DNA of 22,842 nucleotides, taken from the IMG/VR virus record IMGVR_UViG_3300037584_006704, positions 1 to 22,842 of that record; one strand, 5' to 3'. The DNA is from a virus. A program made the position numbers and the translations under genes. The stretch's first letter is position 1, and every line of letters begins with the position of its first letter. This document shows, in pieces, positions 16,401-22,842 of this stretch. The notes beneath the pieces were generated by a model. It saw only the letters and a program-made list of their open reading frames with translations. It was not told the origin of the DNA and ran no database searches.

Positions 16401-17280
16401 CTGTAAAAATTTCTGAATAACTATTATTAATTTCAATTTCAATATCAGTTTCTGAATCAAAAATGAAATTGTCAGAAACTTTACGAAGAAAATTATTAGT
16501 TGTGCTTTGAACAGATTTTGTATCAATTAATTGGCCTGCTCCAATTGGGAAATTTTCTCGATTTACATATCCCTCTGTAAAGGTATTTAAATCCTTATCT
16601 TCTTTAAAATATTCATATTCTTGTTCTAAACCTTCAGTTGATTCTAAATCATCTGAACTATATACAGGTCTTGTAGATACATCCAACCCATCTTCAGATG
16701 GATTATTAACGTCTGGTATTGATGGATATTCAAGTCCACTAATTTCTAATCGCAATCTAGTTTCACCTAAATTACCTTTCATATATACACCCAAAATTTC
16801 ACATTCTATTAAATCCACACCACCGTTAGGCATTTCAATATTATAATATTCATATATTTCTGTAGCTGTGGGTAAATCTATAAATGAATATATATTTTTT
16901 TTACCACCACTTCCATTTCCATCTGCACCACCCAAATCATCAATTTCAGTTCGTTGTTTACCAAAAGTTATCCTATTATCGTCATCTGAATCATCTAAAA
17001 TTTTAAAACCATTATCTAGATTTAAATCAGATTCAAGTGTTATAATGTCTGTGTATTTATTTTGTAAATCACTCCATTGACCATATTTATACCTTAAATG
17101 TAACCAAACTTGTACAGCTGCACCATCACCAACTCCATCCATCTCATCATCAAATCCTGACCTTACCTGTAGGAATAAAGTAGTAGTATACCTTGTATTT
17201 TCAGGTGATGTATGGTTATATTCATCTAATTCTGTTAATCTGTCGATTTGAAAATTTAAATGTGGAGTTATGTGAGACAT
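13465..17280 (-). CDS. Large virion protein (1271 aa) with carbohydrate-binding-like and PKD domains
   Basis: This is a multidomain surface protein. The N-terminal 170 residues are beta-rich. Residues about 570-825 resemble a CBM4/9-type jelly roll, with a K-SFKMKT strand and the closing GRVLLDDFKIIES typical of such folds. Residues about 865-960 form a PKD domain (IDWGDGSP near 902-909, then YHTYEQSGTFEVTGFMV). From about 997 it carries the C-terminal module shared with the 733-residue neighbour, ending in a lysine-rich tail and NNGAF. PKD and CBM modules usually mediate adhesion or spacing, so a receptor- or glycan-contacting role is plausible but inferred. The ATG lies 4 bases past the upstream stop, with AAGG 9 bases before it. 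The TAA at the end is followed at once by an in-frame TTG that starts the next gene. Confidence 0.68.
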   Translation of the reverse strand: MSHITPHLNFQIDRLTELDEYNHTSPENTRYTTTLFLQVRSGFDDEMDGVGDGAAVQVWLHLRYKYGQWSDLQNKYTDIITLESDLNLDNGFKILDDSDDDNRITFGKQRTEIDDLGGADGNGSGGKKNIYSFIDLPTATEIYEYYNIEMPNGGVDLIECEILGVYMKGNLGETRLRLEISGLEYPSIPDVNNPSEDGLDVSTRPVYSSDDLESTEGLEQEYEYFKEDKDLNTFTEGYVNRENFPIGAGQLIDTKSVQSTTNNFLRKVSDNFIFDSETDIEIEINNSYSEIFTDEEFSDNFGVPNIDIEQTLLQPFDPFSGLDIDMGSFQNTNQGLLNSNQDGRIALGMFVFNDDNLNSDYFPSQGPDFKTIYKPNLINNGSGRFILSKYTHPAPIINDSGGSGILAEISYFIPDGGWGYCTYDGIETRKRDIDLYGDGGSYIEESSTGENFIDSFNQSNGEPNDNQNRVGYAGYYPYFFDHENSLLRLSYDLFASLYHGYNTQNIENSCNLFFHMNHYDCFLDSNDGYEYQQLTNLFADDGTLEIEKFKGVKKSFITSPAVEPTGWNSAPTLVGWPNFAKWIISDEAYSYGKCLEFLSTNFSKSARDVAGDGWLNLYDYSFNWDDDFGDDVPKENQYRSLNQVIEFYRGGFTDTSNLLSPYSSLKVSFKMKTDSSFVGNYDQPEVELAVVDSDGDIYNPMRWIDETTYNFFPYPLNLDNIPTDGTYPYNKKHIYFPHGDFNSQTYNDNLHSDGTVSAAFSNYGSMGRFKNTVMDEWEEFSFSFTLGNNFLYGDTNYVRRLFLIVQAANNFYGRVLLDDFKIIESYEFTPDVDVRKKISVGNYGKGDLTQYYDKELQPNEYKDTTAPLEAQFYFYPTYPTDEIFDVKRTPIYRDFKKGLFFIYDIDWGDGSPKEFTTKLEQIDEETPLYHTYEQSGTFEVTGFMVRKKIDEDGNLGGVAHVKKFKLRININEGLDEDFTYFGSDGFSFIPFKNTLPIIGGYSNQSSYYNSIKRQLGFLDETKTFVKFANDSDKLKTEIALLKMEGKDINELDTLPNYIKKRYNDKTIQTEETLINNGTQPIVETLGKHIGDSDLTNIKYYNEPKSIWELFGFEEQDLNQVGKPDESRYWKNIIDINTSIFDREGIDINGSIQNGTLVVDTFSEQDWLDDSYYPVLPRYGVDGNFIDGDFPNDKIPFPKQGVITDENEINQSLLINLTSEKIDNNVIDDKSGNQNLGFLISDYKPSFDKKSLKPKKRKVFSKVKTEKNNGAF
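13468..14292 (-). repeat. Paralogous C-terminal module, copy in the 1271-aa gene
   Basis: This codes for about 275 residues running from IIGGYSNQSSYYNSIKRQLG through KSIWELFGFEE and DKSGNQNLGFLISDYK to a lysine-rich tail ending NNGAF. It is the longer version of the module in the 733-residue gene, with an insertion of roughly 90-100 residues. Its function is unknown. Sharing between adjacent virion proteins suggests a common docking site or a hetero-oligomer interface, which is inference. Confidence 0.6.
13473..13476 (-). promoter_or_regulatory. Ribosome binding site for the TTG start of the 733-aa gene
   Basis: GGAG on the minus strand lies in the Gly-Ala codons at the end of the 1271-residue gene, 8 bases before the TTG that directly follows its TAA. 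The arrangement mirrors the one at the next junction downstream. Confidence 0.65.
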
Positions 17281-17284
17281 TTAA

Positions 17285-19000
17285 CTATACCTTAAAACCA
17301 CGAGCTCGTAGTAAGTCTGATTTAGATATGATTTCTACTTTGCATTTGTTTCCAAAACCTGAATTGTTTATATATTGATGTGGTGTTTGAGCTGAATTAT
17401 CAGTTTGTAAATTTGGAGTAATATGATTCATCCAAAAGTCTTTGTTATGTTCATAAGCTGTATATATGTTTCCGTCAATATCATTAGGGTTACCACCCCC
17501 CTCATCGATTTTTCTTGGTTCTATAATTCCTGGATTATATGATGCACATATGAAATACCATTCATTGAAATCTTCTGGAATAAAAGTTGTATTTAATAAC
17601 CTTGTATTCATCGAGGCAGAAATACCATCTCTATATCGAAGGTCTGGATAATTCCAAGAAATTTTTCTCATAGAGTTGTTACCCGTATGAGAATCTCTAA
17701 TTCCAATTTCTGAATCTTCTTCTCTTACCATTAATCTTACAAATCTTGCTGTATTTGAATTTGAAAAAATACCTTGTTCACTTAATTCAATGGTGTTTTC
17801 TACAGTGTTACCAAAAGTTTGAAAACTATTATCTGAATCAAAATTTGTAGGATAATATGTCTTATCATCTTTGTTTAAAACATAAGTTTCTAATTTAAAT
17901 CCAAAGGGATTCTCCTCTCTTGTCGGATTACCAAAATTAAACAATGTCCCCTCTGATACTTTATCTAAAAATCTAACCCACATTGTAATTGTAAAACCAG
18001 TGCCAGGTATTGTTTCTCCGTTTTCATCTAACCTATCTAAATAAGTTAAATTATTTGGGTCTAATCCTTCAATAAAGTCTTGATTAGTGTTACGAATAAT
18101 TATGCCTGAGTTAAGATTTCTAAATTTTAAATAACCATTTGATTTATTTTGATAAACCTCTCTATCATCTGCCAGCCCAATATCATCCTCTAATATATCT
18201 GTTAAATAAGGAAGTATTGTATTGTAAATATCTTCAATGGTTCTTGATGAATTTGTATCATTAGCTGTTGATTTTAATCTATGAATAAAAGCATCTTCTT
18301 CATCAATGTTTGCTAAAGATGGATTATCTTGAGTATATGAAATACTATAATTTTGATTATAGTCTAATGACCCAGTCCAATTTCCATTATTATCTCGTTC
18401 GACTGGATTTTCAAATTCTGGTGTTGGTGGTAGTAATGCATTTAATTCTTGAAAAAATCTTATAATTCTAGCCTGTCTAGCATCACCACTAGGTAATAGT
18501 TCAAATATATTTGTATCTAAAAATTCATTTGCTTTGTTTGTATCAATTATGGTTGATGATTGTTGTAATGGAATGAATTGACTTGTGTTTGAAAAATTAC
18601 CATCTAAGACAACTAATTCTGTAATGTTTTCTCCATTTACTAAATCACCACCACCATTAATACTAATCGATATACCAAAATCTCCACCTTCAACGATTGA
18701 TATTGGTGGATTACCTAATAAACTAAAATCAATTTTGTTTGCAACATCTTGTAATTTAGGTATTGTTTCCTCTTCTTCCGTACCTTGATTAAGAGTAATT
18801 ATTGTATTTAAATCTTCAATATTTGCTTTAATGTCCTTTTGAAAAAGGGCTAAAACACCCTCACCCGCACCAGCTTGTAATTGTCCATTAAGAATAAATT
18901 TTTGAGCACCTGTTACATCGGATACATTTACAAAGTCACTTTGTATTAAGGCGTCAGCTATTAAATCTAATAGTCGTTCTAATTTTTCTGTAGGTGTCAT
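17285..19000 (-). CDS. Virion protein (571 aa) with LamG-like domain
   Basis: The N-terminal 95 residues are helical (MTPTEKLERLLDLIADALIQ) and could form an assembly or trimerisation segment. Residues about 290-495 have the signature of a LamG/concanavalin A-like jelly roll: GFTITMWVRFLDK at 335-347, GTLFNFGNP at 351-359, and NEWYFICASYNPG at 479-491. This fold typically binds sugars or acts as a beta-sandwich spacer. The protein ends in a short basic tail (SDLLRARGFKV). No signal peptide or membrane segment was seen. The ATG is 2 bases past the stop of the DNRLRE-like gene, with GAGG about 9 bases upstream. It is probably a baseplate-associated or fibre protein; no T4 equivalent was recognised. 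Confidence 0.65.
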   Translation of the reverse strand: MTPTEKLERLLDLIADALIQSDFVNVSDVTGAQKFILNGQLQAGAGEGVLALFQKDIKANIEDLNTIITLNQGTEEEETIPKLQDVANKIDFSLLGNPPISIVEGGDFGISISINGGGDLVNGENITELVVLDGNFSNTSQFIPLQQSSTIIDTNKANEFLDTNIFELLPSGDARQARIIRFFQELNALLPPTPEFENPVERDNNGNWTGSLDYNQNYSISYTQDNPSLANIDEEDAFIHRLKSTANDTNSSRTIEDIYNTILPYLTDILEDDIGLADDREVYQNKSNGYLKFRNLNSGIIIRNTNQDFIEGLDPNNLTYLDRLDENGETIPGTGFTITMWVRFLDKVSEGTLFNFGNPTREENPFGFKLETYVLNKDDKTYYPTNFDSDNSFQTFGNTVENTIELSEQGIFSNSNTARFVRLMVREEDSEIGIRDSHTGNNSMRKISWNYPDLRYRDGISASMNTRLLNTTFIPEDFNEWYFICASYNPGIIEPRKIDEGGGNPNDIDGNIYTAYEHNKDFWMNHITPNLQTDNSAQTPHQYINNSGFGNKCKVEIISKSDLLRARGFKV

Positions 19001-19002
19001 AA

Positions 19003-20145
19003 CTATTTCCTCTTAACTATAAATTCAAAATCATCATCAAACACTTGTTCTTGCCCATCATCATATTTTAATTTTAATAATATTTTATAAACCCTATCAG
19101 GATAAAACCCATCTAAGTATTGAATAAAATAATTTGATTCACTATCACAACTGAGTTTTGTATAACTAACATCTTGATTATCTTCAAAAGGCACTATAAA
19201 CTCATCAGTAGTAACATCTTTAATTGCATATGAACCACTACCTTCAGTTATGAATGAACCAGTCACAGTCTGAACTGAATTAGAAAAAGTTTTTTGAATA
19301 TACCTTTTTCTTGCACCAACCCTAAACTTAACTCGTTCACCAACTTTATATTCCTCTCTCAACCCCTGCATGTATAAAAAGTTATCAGCTAACCCACTCA
19401 TTGTTAATTCAGTTAATGAACCTGTGTTTGAACCCGTACAAGGTAAATGGTCATCCCAACGAACTTCCAATTGTGGTGAGTAAATAGTATGTGTGTTTCT
19501 TGAAAAGAATTTTAAATGTCCAAATGTTGTTGAATTAGTTTCTTGAGTTCCATTAAAACGAATCAACATACCATTATTTTCTTCTTGACCTTTTAACCAC
19601 ATATTAACCATATCAGTTACTTCTACATTTACGTCAGGAGATTGATTTGAAAAAGTTTGTGTTGATGAACTAAGTACAGAGAGTCCTGTTGGTATTTTAT
19701 AACTTGTACCACCAGCATTAAGCCAAGGCACTGCTGTTCCACCTATTGGATTACTACGATTATCAAAACTACAACCATTAGTATTTTTTGGATTATCACC
19801 AAACTTACCAGTACCCTCAGTCCAAGATTCTGATAATGGTTGAATCGCTAAAGTATATTCTTCAGTCATCTCAGCATTACCCTCAGCTTCATAAAGTCTT
19901 AAATAGTATTTCGCGTCTGAGTCTATAGTACCATCAGCTACTGACTTAGATAATTCAGTAAATTCATCCCCACTAAATTGAACCAACGCCCTTGTAAAGT
20001 GGTCTAATGATGAATTAAAAAATTCTTTTTTGACTTCAAGTATTTGGTCTCTTCCAAAGTTTTGGTCTCTGAAAGATTCACCAGTTATTTTTGACGAACC
20101 ACTTGAAATCCAAGTGTCTTGATTTGGAAAAATAAAATGATGCAT
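19003..20145 (-). CDS. Virion protein (380 aa) with DNRLRE-like domain
   Basis: Residues 1-220 resemble a DNRLRE-type beta domain, found in surface proteins and some phage particles. The opening IFPNQDTWI, YYLRLYEAEG at 80-89, YTLAIQPLSESWTEGTG at 97-113 and a VTDMVNMWLKG strand fit that pattern. The remaining 160 residues look like a second beta-sandwich, ending in basic VKRK. No catalytic residues, signal peptide or membrane helix were found. The ATG shares one base with the gp6 stop (TAATG), and GGAG is 9 bases upstream, so translation is coupled to gp6. Position after gp6 suggests a baseplate part or fibre-attachment protein. T4 has gp7 here, but this protein is far too short and lacks similarity I can see. 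Confidence 0.62.
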   Translation of the reverse strand: MHHFIFPNQDTWISSGSSKITGESFRDQNFGRDQILEVKKEFFNSSLDHFTRALVQFSGDEFTELSKSVADGTIDSDAKYYLRLYEAEGNAEMTEEYTLAIQPLSESWTEGTGKFGDNPKNTNGCSFDNRSNPIGGTAVPWLNAGGTSYKIPTGLSVLSSSTQTFSNQSPDVNVEVTDMVNMWLKGQEENNGMLIRFNGTQETNSTTFGHLKFFSRNTHTIYSPQLEVRWDDHLPCTGSNTGSLTELTMSGLADNFLYMQGLREEYKVGERVKFRVGARKRYIQKTFSNSVQTVTGSFITEGSGSYAIKDVTTDEFIVPFEDNQDVSYTKLSCDSESNYFIQYLDGFYPDRVYKILLKLKYDDGQEQVFDDDFEFIVKRK

Positions 20146-22409
20146 TATCTAACTCTCCCTTGTATGTTTTGATTTGGATTTTTTAATTCAAAAACCGTTG
20201 GTGTTGCTAAGTTAGGTGGTAATATTATAGTTTCATCAGTTGAAAGTGCATTTTTAAAATTATATTTATATCCATATCCAACAGTGCCCTCACCATTATC
20301 TCCTGAACTATTGATGAAACTTCCATCTAAACCCTCAATACCATCTATATCAACATTCAAAACTGAATTATCAAAAGAATAAGTATATGTTGGTGAGGTC
20401 AATAATTCACCATCTCCATTATAATCTTCATGTTGAGTAATTGTTACATGACCAATAGAACGAACTCCCTCTACTCCCATTAATTCAAATTCTAATTGAC
20501 TTTTATAAATTGGTTGATTGAATTGCATTTTTTCAATTCTAAAATAATCTTTTATTTTTTGTATACATTTTAATTTAACTTGTTGTTTATTTGCATATTT
20601 TTCAGCGATGACATCAAACATCACACCAAAGTTTACTATGTAACCATCATTAAGTGTTACTAAATCAGTTAGTAATTTAAAATTATTAAGATAATTTTTT
20701 ATATTAGTCAACAATGTTAATGGTAGATTATCATTTGTTAAGGTTGTAGATATGTTTGGATTACCAACTAATTGTTTTCTATTATTGTATCCTAATAAAT
20801 AAATGTTTATTGTTCCCAATTCTAATTCTCTAGCTAAGTCGTTTGTAATATTTGGTGGTGATGGTACATTAGATAAGAAAATATTATTTATATCATTGAC
20901 CAATAAATCAACATCACTTGGTTGATTTGCAGAAATTACAGTATTTTTAAATGTGGTACTAGACAAAAAACCCCTTAAGCCTTCATTACTTAATATATTT
21001 GTATCAACACTATTTACAAAATTATTTACAGCTGTTAAGTTAGTTCCTGTTGGAACATTTGGTGATAAACGAGTAACATATGCTTTTGCTATGTTTCCAA
21101 ACTTTGCTGGTATATTTAACACCCTTGCTTCATAGTCTTCTTTTGTCACACATCTGTTTTGTGTTGTGAAAAATGCTTTAGCTCTTTCTTTTATTTCAAT
21201 TGTATCTTCTTCATTTTTACCACCACGGGCTGGAAGATTGTTTGTCACACTTAGTAAAGTAGCAGATGTGTTTCCACTTTGAGCAGTAATTGTTGGTGTT
21301 GTGGATAAATTACCAGATGGTACATTGGAATTAATACCACCACCTACACGATAAGTAATTGTTAAGGTTATATTGTTTGGTGTTTCACCAAGTGTTGAGT
21401 ATTCGTCACCTAACAATGGGTCAATTGATTCATTGAGGTCATTAGTTTGACCAGGAATTACAATACCAATTTGTTCTAAATCTAAAAAGCCCTCATCGAC
21501 TATTTCACCATTTTTTAAAACACCATTTCCAAACACTAATGATGTAGTATTATCAGTATTAGTTTCACGAGTAAATCTTTTTGTAGTTGTAATGTATGTT
21601 AAAGAAAATGGAACTGCAGTTGTTGATAATAAACCTTGTTCATCTACATATGCAGATTCTCGTGTATCATCAGCAGTATAGTGAGTAGTAATAGGAACTT
21701 TGTCTTGAGCAAGAAAATCAACTTCATACCAATTGTTTCCATTCGAATCCACACAAGAAATAATATCAATTACATTAGTATCAGGTATAGTAATGGTTTT
21801 AAATTTTTCAGGTGCTCCAATTTGAAATGAAATTGTTTTTTCAGTTGCACTTACAGCTCTTACAGTTCTTGATAATGTATATGTTGAAGCTAAACCACTA
21901 GTGTCTGTCGTTCCAATGGTTTCAGTATCATTTGAACCTGTAATTCTAAAATCAATTGGTTCTAATGTTGTAAAAATAGTGTTTGAATCTGTGTCTGAAA
22001 CTATTTCAATACCTGCATCAAAAGTACCCGCATTTGAATAATCAACTTTTGAAACATCACCACTTGATACGTTTACGTTTGAAGTAAATGTCAAATCAAC
22101 ATATGATGGTACGATTGGTTTTACTTTATATCCCAACATTTTAGCCATTGTGATTATGTTTCTTCTTTCCTCAGCTAATGGTAATAACATTTCTTGATAT
22201 TGTTTATCGATGTAAAACGACAATACATCACCAACATAAGCATTCATTTCTAATAACATCATACCAGGTGATGTTTCATTGAAATCACGATAAGTATCTG
22301 GAAAATAAGATTTAGCATAATTCATTAAAGATTCTTTTAATGCCCCAAAATCTTTATTTAAATAGTTTACATTTGATTCTTTAAAATTTTCTTTACCATA
22401 TGTTGGCAT
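20145..22409 (-). CDS. 6: Baseplate wedge protein gp6 (baseplate J-like)
   Basis: This 754-residue protein is the core of the baseplate wedge in contractile tails; two copies combine with gp7 to make the trifurcation unit that forms the inner ring. The N-terminus is characteristic: GALKESLMNYAKSYFPDTY, then FNETSPGMMLLEMNAYVGDVLSFYID and LAEERRNIITMAKMLGYKVK within the first 100 residues. A second landmark is the baseplate-J-like segment RCVTKEDYEARVLNIPAKFG near 418-440. A C-terminal domain with YKSQLEFELMGVEGVRSIGH follows. T4 gp6 has 660 residues, so this one is somewhat longer. GGAG lies 5-6 bases before the ATG. It follows gp25 after 13 bases, the gp25-gp6 order conserved in T4-like phages. 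Confidence 0.9.
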   Translation of the reverse strand: MPTYGKENFKESNVNYLNKDFGALKESLMNYAKSYFPDTYRDFNETSPGMMLLEMNAYVGDVLSFYIDKQYQEMLLPLAEERRNIITMAKMLGYKVKPIVPSYVDLTFTSNVNVSSGDVSKVDYSNAGTFDAGIEIVSDTDSNTIFTTLEPIDFRITGSNDTETIGTTDTSGLASTYTLSRTVRAVSATEKTISFQIGAPEKFKTITIPDTNVIDIISCVDSNGNNWYEVDFLAQDKVPITTHYTADDTRESAYVDEQGLLSTTAVPFSLTYITTTKRFTRETNTDNTTSLVFGNGVLKNGEIVDEGFLDLEQIGIVIPGQTNDLNESIDPLLGDEYSTLGETPNNITLTITYRVGGGINSNVPSGNLSTTPTITAQSGNTSATLLSVTNNLPARGGKNEEDTIEIKERAKAFFTTQNRCVTKEDYEARVLNIPAKFGNIAKAYVTRLSPNVPTGTNLTAVNNFVNSVDTNILSNEGLRGFLSSTTFKNTVISANQPSDVDLLVNDINNIFLSNVPSPPNITNDLARELELGTINIYLLGYNNRKQLVGNPNISTTLTNDNLPLTLLTNIKNYLNNFKLLTDLVTLNDGYIVNFGVMFDVIAEKYANKQQVKLKCIQKIKDYFRIEKMQFNQPIYKSQLEFELMGVEGVRSIGHVTITQHEDYNGDGELLTSPTYTYSFDNSVLNVDIDGIEGLDGSFINSSGDNGEGTVGYGYKYNFKNALSTDETIILPPNLATPTVFELKNPNQNIQGRVR

Positions 22410-22422
22410 ATTTTATCTCCAA

Positions 22423-22842
22423 TTAATATCCACTACCACCGACAGAACCAGCGGTAGTTCCACTATCAGCTGATGTAGATTCATCACTACTAAAGTTAAG
22501 TGTTACAGCATCTAAAGTGTTTGGGTCTTGTTTAATGTTAAATAATATTTTTACTACAATCTCATTTGTTCCTATATCTGTTTTATTGTCTCTACTCAAA
22601 ACCTGTATATCTCTTACTTCAACAAAAGGTAACCAAAATTCTAATTTATCTAATATGTTATCTTGTATAGTAATTAAATTATTATTTGATATATGTTCAA
22701 ACAATAACTTTCTTAATCCTATACCTAAGTTTGGTTGAAAAAATCTTTCACCTTCTTCGGTTTGTAATAAATTTCTTATATTGTTTTTAACAGCCTCAAT
22801 AGTTGTTGAAGTGCTTGCAAAAAATCCATCTAAATCATCACC
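22423..22842 (-). CDS. 25: Baseplate wedge protein gp25 (GPW/gp25 lysozyme-like fold), 5' end outside window
   Basis: The frame is open to the right edge, giving 139 residues without a start. An internal TTG at 22704 is not the start, because conserved sequence continues upstream of it. The visible part holds the gp25/GPW signature: an IRNLLQTEEGERFFQPNLG segment followed by LGIGLRKLLFE, then LEFWLPFVEVRDIQV and alternating strands. T4 gp25 has 132 residues. This copy carries a Gly/Ser/Thr-rich tail (ADSGTTAGSVGGSGY) that may be an extension. gp25 links the wedge to the sheath initiation site. The gp6 gene follows after 13 bases. The catalytic lysozyme role suggested historically for T4 gp25 is not supported by anything seen here. 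Confidence 0.82.
   Translation of the reverse strand, partial: GDDLDGFFASTSTTIEAVKNNIRNLLQTEEGERFFQPNLGIGLRKLLFEHISNNNLITIQDNILDKLEFWLPFVEVRDIQVLSRDNKTDIGTNEIVVKILFNIKQDPNTLDAVTLNFSSDESTSADSGTTAGSVGGSGY

Noticed and set aside
22423-22704. A 93-residue gene starting at TTG 22704
   Set aside because: The same frame continues upstream to the right edge with conserved gp25 sequence, so this is the C-terminal part of a larger gene.
1-22842. tRNA genes, CRISPR arrays, insertion sequences, integrase or attachment sites
   Set aside because: I saw no cloverleaf-like segment, no regularly spaced repeats, no transposase or recombinase motifs, and almost no non-coding space to hold them.

Overview
The window is a piece of a contractile-tailed (myovirus) phage genome, about 30% GC by eye. 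All recognisable genes lie on the minus strand, so transcription runs from the right edge to the left edge. The type is T4-like in a broad sense: the right end carries the gp25 and gp6 baseplate-wedge pair, and the left end carries a gp47 (SbcD-like) recombination nuclease subunit. Several virion proteins resemble families I associate with marine, AT-rich T4-like phages such as those of SAR11-like or other AT-rich marine bacteria. Most starts have GGAG or AGGAG Shine-Dalgarno (SD) sites 5-9 bases upstream. That favours an SD-using host such as a proteobacterium over Bacteroidetes. No tRNA, CRISPR array, insertion sequence or integrase was seen. The largest gap between genes is 75 bases.

Right and centre (22842 to 3234): a packed block of virion genes. 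The order in transcription is gp25 (5' end outside the window), gp6, a DNRLRE-like fibre or baseplate protein, a LamG-like protein, a 1271-residue protein with carbohydrate-binding-like and PKD domains, a shorter 733-residue paralogue of it, and a 1743-residue protein. The last has a P2 gpI-like (TssG/gp7-like) segment followed by a LamG-like domain. After a 75-base gap come three smaller structural proteins of 231, 367 and 294 residues. Canonical T4 gp8 to gp12 were not recognised; beta-sandwich, sugar-binding-type modules fill their place. Junctions are very tight: TAATG, TAGTG, TAATTG or a few bases.

Left (3226 to 1): a RuvC-type Holliday-junction resolvase directly follows the structural genes. 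Then a 32-base gap with a good sigma70-like promoter precedes a three-gene cluster: short DnaG-type primase, eukaryote-type phosphomannomutase (HAD fold), and gp47 nuclease subunit open at the left edge. The cluster is coupled by two 8-base overlaps.

The most interesting points are: a eukaryotic-type phosphomannomutase inside a replication/recombination operon; a possibly leaderless early promoter whose predicted start falls on the primase ATG; two large paralogous virion genes in the same frame separated by one TAA, both ending in codons that also encode the next gene's ribosome site; and a giant protein that may be the gp7/gpI wedge component fused to a lectin-like domain. Function assignments rest on motif recognition by eye; no database search was run.
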